A DNA stretch of 64,000 nucleotides from Begonia masoniana (lineage: Eukaryota > Streptophyta > Magnoliopsida > Cucurbitales > Begoniaceae). The notes below the pieces were generated by a model. The model did not search any database, was not told where the DNA came from, and worked only from the letters and a program-made list of their open reading frames with translations. Of this stretch, positions 1 through 12,262 are shown piece by piece. Position 1 is the stretch's first letter. The number at the start of each line of letters is the position of its first letter. Made by a program: the position numbers and the translations under genes. Location: contig CM039515.1 in the NCBI GenBank assembly GCA_022432975.1, forward strand, positions 15,704,988 to 15,768,987, given 5' to 3'.

Positions 1-106
1 TTAGGTAAACACGGAGAAATATCGTCGAAATAGGAAACGAGGGAGATAATTGAGAAATGAAGTGTGATTTTTCAAAGCTGACATTGTGGCTTTAAATAGG
101 GGAGTC

Positions 107-417
107 GAGTACGGCCGGTCCGGCTGGACCGGCCGTACTCAACCTGTTAGAGGACGGAACCCCTGACTTTTGTCATGGGTTTGTTCCCCTCAGAGTAAGG
201 CCGGTCCAGTCGGACCGGCTGTACTCGCCCTTAAATGACAAAACCCGTGACAAAAGTCACGGGTTTTACCCATTGAGGACGGCTGGTCCAAGGACCAGCC
301 GTCCTCTTAACAAGGAGTACGGCCTGTCCAGCTGGACGGGCCGTACGCCAACCCTATTTTTGCAAAAAAATTGCAAAGGGAGGTCAGTACGGCCGGTCCA
401 ACTGGACCGACCGTACT
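107..417. repeat. cluster of GC-rich palindromes
   Basis: Six inverted repeats lie within 311 bases. Perfect or near-perfect arms are seen at 107-140 (15-bp arms GAGTACGGCCGGTCC, 4-nt loop), 193-226 (same family, imperfect), 240-267 (12-bp arms AAAACCCGTGAC, loop AAAA), 275-306 (15-bp arms GAGGACGGCTGGTCC, loop AA), 317-346 (one mismatch) and 386-417 (one mismatch). Five of the six are variants of one GTACGGCCGGTCCA word. There is no coding potential. The position upstream of an LTR 3' end (1051) suggests it is the hairpin block of an LTR tail. Confidence 0.9.
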
Positions 418-1051
418 CGGTTGAAATTGCATATTTTCAATACGTTAAGGTTTTTTTCGATGAATAGTGTAGTTTTAGGGGTTTTTTTAAACCAATCCAT
501 ACTTTAGGATTTTTATAAAAAAAAAACCCTTAATTGAATGATATATCCAAGAATGAAATTTTTTGAAAAATAAAGTGGAATGTACAAAAATGATGAGATT
601 GAAATTAGGGTTCTTAGATTAAAATCAACCAACTATTTCAATGCATGCATTACTATTGAAGTTTCTTTGCTTTGGCTACTTACTAAAACTAGGGACCAAA
701 ATAATAAGATGAGTAGATATGTAATAAAAAATGCTTCAATTTAGACACTCTCGAGTGAATTATTTTCTATATAAATAAATATAATCAATTAATGAATGAA
801 ACGTTACAGTATCCCGAATTAAAAGTTTATAAAAAGACGCTATTATAATCAAGAGATGCTAAAAAGATGACACTAGTTTTTTTTGTTTCATTTGATGTCC
901 ACTTGATTTTCCGCTGCAAGTTTTAAAATAGATTATTTTAGAAAAAGTCAAATTTGGCTGTGAGTGAAATTTTTAAATTTAGCATCAAGACGTCAGGTTT
1001 CGGTTCAGCGTTATGAGTAGCAAACCGGTTCAGATAACTCGGGGTGTTACA
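418..1051 (+). repeat. 3' end of a forward LTR (fragment M)
   Basis: The last 200 bases carry the tail shared by the Tekay-like LTRs of this window: a CCGCTGCAAG word near 912, an AAATTT block, then AGTAGCAAACCGGTTCAG, then AACTCGGGGTGTTACA ending at 1051. The stretch 430-840 is AT-rich and has no gene. The left end of this LTR is outside the window or lost. No primer site follows at 1052, so it is a solo or truncated copy. Confidence 0.7.
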
Positions 1052-1400
1052 GTAAATAAGCCAACTGAGTGTTAGAACTGGCATGTGATAGTATTGTTGC
1101 ATTTTGTTTTGTTGCTGTTATTCCTACTTGCTAAGTATTAGGCTTATGTTTTGTGTTCTGTCGTATAGGTACGATCTTTATTCAGGTGCTAAAGATGAGG
1201 GAGCCAAAGACTAGGCAGCAGTCGATGTGCATGGAGTATGCCGTGGCGGCACTGTCGGGGCTCTCGGCCACTGTTCCTTGATAGTTTTGGTGGTTTTGTA
1301 TTTTGCCTTTGTGGATAGTTTTCTTTAACTATTTTGGATTGTTGTGAGTATTGTTGTTGTTAGATAGTTGGTATGTTAGATAATGTGATTTTAAAACTCT
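1052..1400 (+). repeat. LTR fragment L with acceptor block
   Basis: This is noncoding sequence with the block ACTTGCTAAGTATTAGGCTT followed by GTATAG|GT, with the AG at 1167-1168. It matches the conserved 3' splice-site-like block of the other LTRs in the window. The fragment runs into the assembly gap. Confidence 0.55.
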
Positions 1401-1500
1401 NNNNNNNNNNNNNNNNNNNNNNNNNNNNNNNNNNNNNNNNNNNNNNNNNNNNNNNNNNNNNNNNNNNNNNNNNNNNNNNNNNNNNNNNNNNNNNNNNNNN
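1401..1500. other. assembly gap of 100 N
   Basis: Exactly 100 undetermined bases, the usual placeholder for a gap of unknown size. Sequence on the two sides should not be assumed adjacent. Confidence 0.99.
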
Positions 1501-3516
1501 GACTTTCTCTGCCAGAATGCTTAACTAAACTTTATCGTCTACAGACTTATTAGACTTTTCGTCCACAGACCACATGACTTTATCGTCCACGGTCCACGTG
1601 ACTTCATTACACACGGGTTACATAAACTCATCGTCCACACACCAACGTCCATGGACTTACTTAAATTTGTCGCCCACAGACCACGTGATTTCGTCATCCA
1701 CAGTCACGTGACTACTTACTTTGGATGACGTATTCGTCCAAATAACTCTGGACAACGATTTATATTTTTACTTACAACCCTGGACGACTGTTTTTACTTA
1801 CAACTTTGGACGACTATTTTTACTTACGACTTTGGACGACTGTTTTTACTTACAACTTTGGACGACTATTTTTACTTCCAAACAGAACCCATAGACAACC
1901 GTTCAATCGCCTCCCCTGGCGAACGTTCGGCTAACTCTCTGGAACTGACTCTATAAATGTTCTCACATCTCATTTCTTATAAAAACCAGTTTACTCATAA
2001 AAAAAACATAGTGTACGTAGCGGAAGACTTAAGAGAACAGACAGAAAACCTCAAATCTTAAAATCCTTTATAATGCATAAACATCAAGATTCTTTCCTAC
2101 TTATACTTTCATTTCTTTTCCTTAAATCATAACAGACTAAGAGCACCTCGGGTCCAATCGCTTCCCAGCCACAAAATTCCCTTCACGAGTACCATCCAGC
2201 AACCTTCTTAGACGTTATCACTTGGATTGAAATTCTCACCTTCCAATTCGTCACCTACATCATAAGGTTCAAACTATAAGCCTAATGCTTAGTAAGGGGT
2301 GCAACATATACATAAATACTCATGAATGCATACTCAATAAAATCATGTTTAGGTTCTTTATTCAAATCATGGAAGTCATATTCATATTCATATTCTTGAT
2401 CATGTCATGGGAATCATATTCTTGTTCATCATTTACATAACATGGATTAAGGAGGGGATCGTGCTGGAGGGTAGGCAGAGTGCGTGTATTTGGCCCTTAC
2501 AGGCAGAATTCTCGGTCCATTTCTGGATAGTGACATGGCCAAACTGCCCCAACCCTCACTTAATCATTCTTGCATACGTTTCATATTCTTATCTTATTCA
2601 TAAAAGTAGCATGCACATAAAACGTTTTCGTATACTTGTAAGATAAATCATGATGCACGAATTATGAATGCATAACAGAACATCACACTAGAGAAAACTC
2701 AGACATCCAGCATATATCATACTACAGATCGTGTACATCAAGACATCATCCTTAATATCTTCCTAACGTTCTCGTGATGTAGGGCCCTAATGGTCAGAAT
2801 CCTAACACACACACTTACCTGGTCCCCTTAGCAATGTCATGCATTCACTTGAATCTTTCTCCATGTAGACATTTCATATTTCAATGTTAAATGTATCTTG
2901 AATTATCTAAACTCAAAGTTGGTAAAATCCTAACTAAAGAAATCATTCCTGGAAACTAGTTCAAGCCCCTGAGTCTTATAGTCACGCACCTAGTGTGCGT
3001 GGCTTAATCCTCACAGGCAATGATGGCATTAGTGTACTAAAACTATCAGATTCATGCCAATGTCAGATTCTTAACCCTAACATCAACAACACCTAGAACT
3101 CTATCACCAATGCCATAAATCAGAAACTCAAAAATACTATCGTTATTCTAACATTGTCTGATTCTGAATCTTCAAACATCAATCAATAACCATCCTTAAA
3201 TCGAAGATTTAATGAGTGAATCACCTAAACCTTACCGGGAGTTTAAGATTTCAAAAAGAGTGGAGGAAGAGCTGAACAATGGTGGAGGAAATCGGTGTTT
3301 GCTACAGGAGAGAAGGTTTTGGAGGAGATTCGCCCGAAGAGGAAAGTCGACTAAAGTGAGGTTTTAGAATTTCCTCTTTCTATTTATAACAATTCAGAAC
3401 AACATTAATTACAATCTTGCCACTAAACCTACTTTTCTTTTGAAATCAACTTATTCCATAAATCATTCCATAATAAAACACGGGATAAATACCTGACCAA
3501 GGTACTGGTTGTTACA
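1501..3516 (-). repeat. reverse LTR K, same family as LTR F
   Basis: In reverse complement the LTR starts TGTAACAACCAG at 3516 and runs into the gap. A predicted intron lies at complement(2255..2818): donor GTAAGT read from 2818, acceptor block with GATGTAG|GTG at 2255. The same ATAAGCCTAATGCTTAGTAA block occurs in LTR F near 58885. A TATA-like TTATAAATAG lies near 3385. Positions 1741-1880 hold about five copies of a 26-bp unit built on TTTTTACTTACAACTTTGGA. There is no gene in this stretch. Confidence 0.75.
1741..1880. repeat. 26-bp tandem repeat in LTR K
   Basis: About five imperfect copies of a 26-bp unit (TTTTTACTTACAACTTTGGA followed by CGACTG or CGACTA). It lies on the LTR-3'-end side of the acceptor block, as do the tandem units of the other LTRs. 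Confidence 0.75.
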
Positions 3517-3519
3517 CTT

Positions 3520-4250
3520 GAGCTCCTGAAATGCTGGGGCAAAACTATTCCGGTGGCTGGCACCAGCTAAGCTGAGAGAGAACCTCTCTGCACAGAGAAA
3601 CTCCGACGATTAAAGAACACTCTTCTGTTTCCAAATATTCGATTCACTAAACTTCATTACAAAGCTACAAGAGAAGCTTAAATAAGCAGGAGAAAAGAGG
3701 TGGAGATTTCTGACGAAGAAGCTGAAGCAAATGACCATTGGAGGAATTCTGCCGTTGGAGGTAGCCGTTGGAGTGAACCGGGTCAAGCGAACCAGATCAG
3801 CTGGATGAACCGAGGCTGTTGGTGATCTTTGTGAGTGCGCTGGGCGCAACCTGGTGCGCGCGCTATCGCTGCCTTGCATGCTGATGCCCGTCATCTGTTT
3901 GATGAAATGCCTCTAAGAAAAACCGCTTCTTGCTCCTTGCCTTTAACCTTTCAAAGCCTTCTGGAAAACTATTACAAACATACATTATAAAAGAAACAAG
4001 GCTAAAGTTTGCCAATTAACAAAGTTTTAAACGAAACTAAATTTTCTTAAAATATACAAATTTAATACAAAGTTTGGTTTACATAATTTGAAATAAAGGA
4101 AAACAAACTCCTTCTTCGTGGATTTCTTTTCAAGCCTTGCGAAGTCCTTCACCTACAAAATTCTACAAGCCCATTAAAAAGAAAATAGATAAATACTTAC
4201 CTTGACTTGTGCTAGATGGATCAGGATTGTAGGCATATCAACCATGCTGA
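3520..4250 (-). repeat. decayed LTR piece related to element D
   Basis: The stretch from about 3965 onward matches the D LTRs in order: ACTATTACAAACATACATT, TTTGCCAATT, a poly-A/T tract, GGAAAACAAACTCCTTCTTC, then ACTTACCTTGACTTGTG and GTAGGCATATCA. The upstream half shares GCCGTTGGAG and CGGTTCA-like words with D. It ends near 4241 at CATATCA, the same terminus as the D LTRs. It sits against a gag-protease fossil, so it is probably an old insertion. No complete second terminus was found. Confidence 0.6.
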
Positions 4251-4259
4251 TAGATGTGC

Positions 4260-5450
4260 TAGATTTCTTATCTGGAAGCTAGACTTCAAAATTTACTACC
4301 CATTCACTAAATCGGAATGGAACCCGATTCAGTGTGACTGTACTAAAAAGAAAATGCTTCTCCATGAATGAGATAAATTGTTATCGTCTCCTTTAGCATT
4401 CCATAACTACTTGGTTTGCAAATAATCAATTCATTCTCAGTATCACATCAAACTAGTACACTAACATCAAAATTAAGACCATCGCAACTTGATGTTTACC
4501 AAATCTTATTACATAAGTTTTGCAATATTGGATCATCACTAAATCACCTTTTAGGGGTGATTCCACATATAGGGCACGCGATAGGTGTACAATTTCTAAT
4601 CCCAGTGCAACAAAAATTGACTATAATTTTAAACAATTAGAAGCACTCGAATCGAATCAAATTCTAACTTTAGAGTGAAACAATCGATAGATACCTTTGA
4701 TTATAGCTTAATCATGTTGTTGATTCGGATAATCAAATGCATATACTTTCGTCTGTTCTCCAGTTTGAAACTAATCTCTTCCTCTAGGTCTGATGGACCC
4801 TCCTTGACCTGCCTACTTGAATATGAAGGTTTAATTGGATTACTAACCTGTTGAATCCCCTAAGGTCTCCAAGTGGCTTTTGCAACTCTTTATGGTCAAT
4901 TTGATTTAATATACACCAACTTCCCACAATGATAGCACTTTTTTTCCCACGATCCTCCCTTAGAAGCATTGCTACTCCTACCTTTTCTTTCTTGGATTTC
5001 CAAAATCTTGATTTCTGTAGAGTTGATTTATACTTTTTGTTCTATTCACTACCACTTCCGCTAATGCTACTACTTTCTTTTCTGATCTTCATTTACTATT
5101 TCGGTTTCCAGTCTTTGAATCCACCTACCAACTTCTGCTCAACCAGTGTAATACACTCCACTACCTCATGGTATGATGTGAGCATTTATGATACATATTG
5201 AATAGAAATGGAATGTCGCAGTCCTTGTCGAAACTTCAAAGGCTCAGTAATTTCATCTATCCAAAATTGACTAGCATACACCTTGTTAATTCTTCAAATT
5301 TTTCCTTGTAATCTGCCACTATCATGTTACTTTGACAAATTACAAATAGAAAGAACCTCTATAAACATAGGTTCAAATTTATCCCATGTCTCAAGCTCAC
5401 TCCTAGATTCCATAACATGATCCCATCATCTATTAGTGTAGAAATTGGAA
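4260..5450 (-). pseudogene. decayed Ty3/gypsy gag-protease
   Basis: Read on the minus strand, conceptual translation in shifting frames gives a gag segment (about 5390 down to 5100) with a YKEKFEEL-like stretch and an SYHEVVECITLVEQKL-like stretch. Next comes a zinc knuckle CYHCGKL...H/YIKSN (about 4950-4900). Near 4600-4400 there is protease-type sequence ending in a FDVIL.MNWL motif, which in gypsy elements follows the protease active site. Stops and frameshifts are everywhere and no open frame exceeds about 60 codons. The order gag, knuckle, protease fits a minus-strand element. The clade is uncertain. Confidence 0.6.
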
Positions 5451-5535
5451 TTTTTATATTAAGTAAATTCCACGTGTAAACTTTTCACGTTATTAAGGGT
5501 TAACGTGTCATGGGTGTACTTGTTTTGTCGTGTTG

Positions 5536-5655
5536 TGATCATACACGTGTGTGTGTATACATATATACATACACATGTGTATATGTATATATACACACAC
5601 ATGTGTATACATATGTATAGACATATATACACATTACATATACATATATATGATA
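5536..5655. repeat. TG/CA/TA microsatellite at the insertion site of A
   Basis: Alternating purine-pyrimidine sequence (GTGTGTGTATACATATATAC and similar) of about 120 bases. The right-hand continuation TACACATATGTATATATATA is at 43339 onward, so element A inserted in this microsatellite. Confidence 0.9.
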
Positions 5656-5660
5656 TACAC

Positions 5661-8332
5661 TGTAACGCCCCGAATTATAAAAATCCGGTTCGTTACACAT
5701 AGCTCGAACATAACCAAGAAACTTTGGACTAAATTTAAAACTTCGCTCGAAAGTCAAAATTTGACATTTTCTAAAACCTCAAAACATTTAACGACTTGCA
5801 GCGGAAATCATTTGAGCAAAAATAGAGTTAAACAAAACCATAGAATAGTGCTTGAATAATTGGTTGGGATGTTAAGGAATAATCGGTCAAAAGAAGTAAA
5901 GGTTTAAATCGCGAAATGCCCTGAAAATTTCAAAGGTCAAACGCATCTGCCGCTGAGCAAAGTCAACAGAAGAGGCTGAAACAGATAGCAAAAAGACTTC
6001 TTCCGGTGACTAAACGACAAAAGCTTCAACTACATCATCCGGTAAGCTTAACACACGACATTCGCCGATCACTAAACGACAAGACTTCTACTACATCATC
6101 CGGTAGCTTAACATACGACATCTACTGATGACGGCAGCCAGTCGACTAACCTCACATCCACCGGTGACGTCAGCCGGATGATTTCCTTCATCCGATCGAC
6201 TAACCTCACATCCACCGGTGACGTCAGCCGGATGATTTCCTTCATCCGATCGACTAACCTCACATCCACCGGTGACGTCAGCCGGATGATTTCCTTCATC
6301 CGATCGACTAACCTCACATCCACCGGTGACGTCAGCCGGATGATTTCCTTCATCCGATCGACTAACCTCACATCCACCGGTGACGTCAGCCGGATGATTT
6401 CCTTCATCCGATCGACTAACCTCACATCCACCGGTGACGTCAGCCGGATGATTTCCTTCATCCGATCGACTAACCTCACATCCACCGGTGACGTCAGCCG
6501 GATGATTTCCTTCATCCGATCGACTAACCTCACATCCACCGGTGACGTCAGCCGGATGATTTCCTTCATCCGATCGACTAACCTCACATCCACCGGTGAC
6601 GTCAGCCGGATGATTTCCTTCATCCGATCGACTAACCTCACTCCTTCATCCGTCGACTAACCTCACATCCACCGGTGACGTCAGCTGGATGATTTCCTTC
6701 ATCCGATCGACTAACCTCACATCCACCGGTGACGTCAGCCGGATGATTTCCTTCATCCGATCGACTAACCTCACATCCACCGGTGAACTTTATTCACTAA
6801 TGATGGAACTTACAAACTTCACTCAAAGCATTCAAAACAACCTGACCCCAAATAACATTTGAAATTCAACAAAAACCAATAACAAAAAAACAGCAACTGT
6901 ACCCTCGACATGACTTTGAAAATGATAAACTCCAACTACATTTAAGTCACGTTTTCTTTGGCAGAGAGGAAATTCCCAAAGGTATCAAAACATCAGATAA
7001 CTACTAAAACTTCACCTACGAACAAGTGTTAAAACCAACAGAGTACTTTTATCAGAAAGTCTCAACGGAATGCATCCAAAAACATTAAAATCACTTCTGT
7101 TATTAGAAAACTTAACATCCTTAAATCAAATCATAGCTCACTGAATCTTCACTTCTTCAGACACCAGTTAATCCGCCTCATCAGTATACCAAATCGAGGC
7201 AGATAAGTGCTCCTCCAACTTAAACTATTCTTCAGCGAACTCAGTAAACACACCTGCTGTCACTTTTTCACCTATATCACAAAACTCATCTATTAGCCTA
7301 ATGCTAAGTAAGTAAAGCAGTAATGAAATGAAATGCTGATATCTGAATTCCTAAACATGAAATTTCTACTTTCTCATCTCAGTTGTCGTTCATCGTTTCT
7401 GTTCAGATCCCCCTGTGAAATTAGGAGTTGGATCAACTCTCCCAAAGTATAAATATCCACTGACTCATTAAGGGGTGGATTAATTCCCTTAACAGTAATC
7501 TGATTCACATAGCTGTTTCTAATCCCCCTGTGAAATTGGGAGTTGGATCAACTCTCCCAAAGTATAAATATCCACTGTCTCATTAAGGGGCGGATTATTT
7601 CCCTTAACAGTAAATCTGTTTCTCATAGTTGTTTCATTATGTTCATTCCTTACCATGCCAACATGCATTCAAATTAATTTTCGTATACTTTTAAAACATG
7701 ATGCATAGCATACAGACACATTCAAATAAACATGTTCCTAATGTTTTGTGATGTAGGCCCGAAGCCGCAAGCAAACTTCACTTACCTGGTCTCCCGGAAA
7801 TCGCTCGGTTTCAACTACTTTGGAAGCCCTATTCACCTAATGTCATAAATAAAATACCATTCAGATCTTCACTAAACCTCATCCTATACCATTCACAAAC
7901 CTAAGGAGCTAGTTTAGAAGTTCGGATCATCGCACATTCTTGATTCAACACTAACCCGAACTCAACTCACTCACAGCATTCTAAAAAAACTACACTCATT
8001 GCACTCTCTCTGCTATCTAACCACTAAATCTCGAGAAAACGAAGGGAAAACTTACCTTGTTTGAGGAAATGGAGATCGAAGGGGAAAAATCGCTTGGAGC
8101 CCTGTTGAGCTTGAGCTGAATACCGAGAAGGGAAAAAATGAAGGAACAGTGGCGGCTAAACCTCATTAAACCCTTCCTTAAATACGTTATCCACAATAAA
8201 TTTCAATTTACCATTTTATCTTTACTCCTTCACTTATTAACCTAATCACTAAATCACTCAAATTTCAATTTTTTTTAAAACATTCTCTATAAATAGAAAA
8301 GGTAAATCGGTTAATAGAAACCGGGTGTTATA
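5661..8332 (-). repeat. 3' LTR of element A
   Basis: 2672 bp. In element orientation it starts TATAACACCCGG (TG mutated to TA) and ends CGGGGCGTTACA. TATA-like TATTTAA is near 8190. Predicted exon 2 is 51 nt (about 7786-7836); the predicted intron is complement(7272..7785), with donor CCAG|GTAAGT and acceptor GATATAG|GTG. The intron holds two copies of an approximately 110-bp unit containing AAGTATAAATATCCACT. The tail carries the expanded 54-bp minisatellite. It is longer than its partner LTR almost entirely because of that array. Confidence 0.9.
6130..6790 (-). repeat. 54-bp minisatellite, about 11-12 copies, in the A 3' LTR
   Basis: Nine consecutive near-identical 54-bp units (6175-6660), a partly deleted unit, and two further units. 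Because 54 is divisible by three, both strands stay open and give an artificial 18-residue peptide repeat; this is not a gene. Each unit contains CGATCG, the hairpin CGGATGA-N6-TCATCCG, the palindrome TGACGTCA (a bZIP-type core) and ACCGGT. The other LTRs of A have about three copies (13663-13830 and 41625-41795). Confidence 0.95.
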
Positions 8333-8349
8333 ATCTACCCTCCTTAAAG
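8333..8349 (-). other. polypurine tract of element A
   Basis: In element orientation CTTTAAGGAGGGTAGAT lies directly before the 3' LTR. It matches the tract of B (21113-21129) and of E (56272-56288). Confidence 0.8.
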
Positions 8350-8366
8350 AATTTTGTCCTCAAAAT

Positions 8367-11300
8367 TCAGTTCCTGAATAATTCTGGATGTTGGTCCATC
8401 ATGTCTTGCTGGCGCTCCCAAGTTGTCTCCTTTAAGTTTGGGTTGTGCTACAAGACCTTCACCAGAGGAACCTCTTTGTTGCGCAATACTTTGACCGCAT
8501 AGTCTAAGATCTTTACTGGCTTCTCCTCATAAGTAAGAGTAGGATGAATTTCTATGTTCTGCTGTTCCACAATTTGATATGGATCCCTTATGCATTTCTT
8601 CAACATAGAAACATGGAACACACTATGTATCCCCTCCATAGGAGCTGGTAACTGCAACTGATAGGCTGCTCTCCCAATTCTTTTCAGAATAGTGAATGGT
8701 CCAATAAATCGGAGGTTCAACTTGCCCCTCTTCCCAAATCTAACAACTCCTTTGAATGGTGACACTTTGAGAAAAACTTCATCACCTATCTCAAATTCCA
8801 ATTCTCTACGCCTGCAATCTGTATAGCTTTTCTGTCGGCTCTGAGCTGCCAAAATTCTCTGTCGGATGAGGGCAATCTTCTCAACAGTTTGTTGCACAAT
8901 GTCAGGGCCAAGCAACTGTGCTTCACCAACTTCATCCCAGTACAAAGGAGATCTGCACTTTCGTCCATACAATGCTTCATAAGGTGCCATTCCTATTGTT
9001 GCATGAAAACTGTTATTATAAGAGAATTCTACTAAGGATAGGTACTTGCTCCAGGAACCTTGGAAATCCAATGTGCATGCACGAAGCATATCCTCTAATG
9101 TTTGAATGGTCCTTTTGGACTGTCCATCTGTTTGAGGGTGAAAAGCTGTGCTAAAACTAAGCTGCGTGCCCATAGCCTCGTGCAAACTCTTCCAAAACTT
9201 GGATATAAATCTAGAGTCTCGGTTTGAAACTATAGAACTTGGAACTCCATGAAGTCTAACAACTTCGTGCACATACAACTCAGCAAGCTGATCCATCGAG
9301 TAAGTCACCTTTATCGGTAGGAAGTGAGCTGATTTGGTTAGTCGGTCAACTATTACCCAAATAGCATCATGCCCCCTTGCTGTCTTAGGCAATCCCACAA
9401 CAAAGTCCATCGTTATTTGTTCCCATTTCCATTCGGGAACTGGTAATGGCTGTAAGGTCCCTGCAGGTCTCTGATGTTCAGCTTTAACTTGCAGGCAAAT
9501 CAAACACGATCCAACATATTCCGCCACACTTCGTTTCATACCTGGCCACCAATAATGTTGCCTGAGATCCTTGTACATCTTTGTACTCCCAGGGTGAACA
9601 GAGGACCTGGAAGAATGTGCTTATGAAAGAATCTCATCTCGAAGTTCTTTAACGACAGGAACAAACCACCTATTTCTAAATTTAAGGATCCCTTCAATGG
9701 AATAGTTGAAATCCAAATTAACAGAAGATCCTATGCTTAATTTGTACTTGTTGCATTCCACATCATTTGCCTGAGCTTCCTTTATTTTCTCCAGAATAGT
9801 AGGCTTTAAGGTTATGGCTGAGAGTATGGCTGATACACTAGATACTGTTTCTAGATTAAACCTTTGGAATTCTGACTCTAAGGCTAATGACATGTCGAAA
9901 ATCATAGATGGGGTTGATGTTGTTACTCTATTCAAAGCATCTGCCACAACATTTGCTTTACTGGGATGATATTTTATCTCAAAATCAAAATCCTTGACAA
10001 ATTCCAACCATTGACGTTGCCTCATGTTCTGTTCCTTCTGTGTGAAAATATACTTCAGGCTCTTATGATCTGAAAATATCTCACAAGATTGTCCATACAG
10101 GTAATGCCTCCAAATTTTAAGTGCAAATACCACTGCAGCTAATTCTAAGTCATGTGTAGGATAGTTCTTCTCATGTGTTTTCAACTGTCTAGAGGCATAA
10201 GCTATCACTTTTCCATTCTGCATTAACACACAACCAAGACCAATTTTGGAAGCATCACAATAAATACTAAATTTACCATCTTCAACTGGAAGGGTTAAAA
10301 TTGGAGCATTGGTCAGTTTCTGTTTCAAGGTCTGGAAACTATGCTCACATTCTTCAGTCCATATATACTTCATATTTTTCCTTGTTAACTTAGTAAGAGG
10401 TGTAGCAATCTTCGAAAATCCTTCAATAAAATTTCTATAATACCCTGCAAGTCCAAGAAAACTCTTGATATCTGTAGCATTCCTTGGTTGGGGCCATTCC
10501 TTAACTGCCTGAACCTTAGCTGGATCAACAGATATCCCATCCCCAGAGATAACATGTCCTAAAAAGTGAACTTGGTCCAACCAAAATTCACACTTAGAAA
10601 ACTTGGCATAAAGTTGGTGCTGTTTTAATACTTCCAACACCAAGGTCAGGTGCCTAGCATGCTCATCTTTGGTACGGGAATAGATCAGAATATCATCAGT
10701 GAACACTATGACAAATTTATCTAGGTATTCATGAAACACTCTATTCATAAGATCCATAAAGGCAACTGGTGCATTTGTCAACCCAAAGGATATAACCAAA
10801 AACTCATAATGTCCATACCTTGTGCGAAAGGCAGTCTTTGGGATATCTTCAGATTTAACCTTCAACTGATAATAACCCAACCTAAGGTCAATCTTAGAGA
10901 AAACTCTTGCACCATTAAGTTGGTCAAATAAATCATCAATCCTTGGTAAAGGATACTTGTTCTTGACAGTTAACTTATTCAATTCTCTATAATCAATGCA
11001 CATACGCATTGATCCATCCTTCTTTTTGACAAAAAGGACAGGTGCACCCCACGGTGAAAAGCTAGGGCGTATGAACCCTTTCTTCAATAAATCCCCCAAC
11101 TGTTTCTTCAATTCCTTAAGTTCTGTAGGTGCTAGTCTATATGGATTTTTAGACACAGGTTCGGCGCTGGGGTAAACATCTACAACAAATTCAATCTCCC
11201 TATCTGGTGGTAAACTAGGGAGGTCATCTAAAAATACTTCGGGGAAGTCTTGGACAATTAAGACATTTTGGGGATTTGCCTTTCCTACAAGCTGTGTGTC

Positions 11301-12114
11301 TAAAACGCTAGCTAAGAAGTACAAATACTCTCAACACATGGAAGATCTAGTGTTAATAGAAGTCATCACAGACATTTCCTTACTCTTCTTTGAAGCTTGA
11401 AAGGTATGTTTCGAATTATCAGGGGGTTGAAAGCTAACTATTCCAGTTCTACAATCAATTGTGGCGTGGTGTTTAAACAACCAGTCCATACCTAGGATTA
11501 CATCAAATTCTAATATATCCATAATTATAAGATCAGCAGGTAGACTTATGTTCCCTACTAACACGACACTGTCAAGCATCACCTGGTTAGAGTGCATGCG
11601 TTCACCGGAAGGTAATGCAACACTAAACACATGTATGGAAGGGGTAAACTGTATATCTAACTTAACAGCAAATGCAGATACTATGAATGAATGCGTCGCA
11701 CCAGAATCTATTAAAGTAAAAGCAGACACAGAGTTAATCAATATAGTACCTGACACATCAGCGGGCTGTTCCTCACCCGACTCCGTCATGGAGAATATTC
11801 TTGGTTTAATCATAGCAGGGCCATTCTTAGGAACTGGACAGTCTCTGCTAATGTGGCCGACCTTGTTACAATTGTAGCATCTGGTGATTCTAGGCTTCGA
11901 GCATTCCTTGAACGTGTGTCCAATCTCCTCACAGTTGAAGAACTTCCCAAAGCCCAGTCTACATTCCCCCGGGTGGTTCTTCAAACACTTAGGACACTGG
12001 GGAAATTTCCTGACATTCTGTACTTTCCCTCCCGCTCCTTGGCTATTTTGGCCTTCGCTTGGCCTCTTCGTTCCTCTTAGTTGGTGTGGCTGGTTAAATC
12101 TTTGTGGGATCTCC
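8367..12114 (-). pseudogene. element A gag C-half, protease, RT, RNase H and integrase (broken)
   Basis: Minus-strand gag-pol beginning mid-gag. In order: CPKCLKNHPGEC, a first knuckle that has lost its first Cys (FFNCEEIGHTFKEC), an intact knuckle CYNCNKVGHISRDC, protease [12 protein letters not shown] (from about 11200) with FTDDILIYS, RNase H with [10 protein letters not shown], and integrase with WWPGMKR, catalytic MDFVVGLP and HPQTDGQ. In-frame stops lie at 11328-11330 (Arg codon to TGA), 9618-9620 and 8445-8447 (Trp to TAG). In the integrase the second catalytic Asp is Asn (VSNRD) and the catalytic Glu is Lys (GQSKRT), so the enzyme would be dead even without the stops. The C-terminus has the chromodomain-like end of Tekay chromoviruses (ATWERQ-type motif after the stop). 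The natural end is TGA at 8367-8369. The N-terminal half of gag is at 40298-41036. Confidence 0.92.
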
Positions 12115-12262
12115 TGTAACACCCGATTTCTATTAACCGATTTACCTTTTCCATTTATAGAGAATGTTTTAAAAAAAATTGAAATTTGAGTGATTTAGTG
12201 ATTAGGTTAATAAGTGAATGAGTAAGGATAAAATGGTAAATTGAAATTTATTGTGGATAACG

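Noticed and set aside
5539..5859. Open frames rich in Tyr/His/Ile at the microsatellite
   Set aside because: They are translations of TA/CA repeats.
6108..6660. Repeat protein genes with an 18-residue unit on both strands
   Set aside because: Open frames follow from a stop-free 54-bp period; both strands are open, copy number varies between sister LTRs, and there is no start context or conservation.
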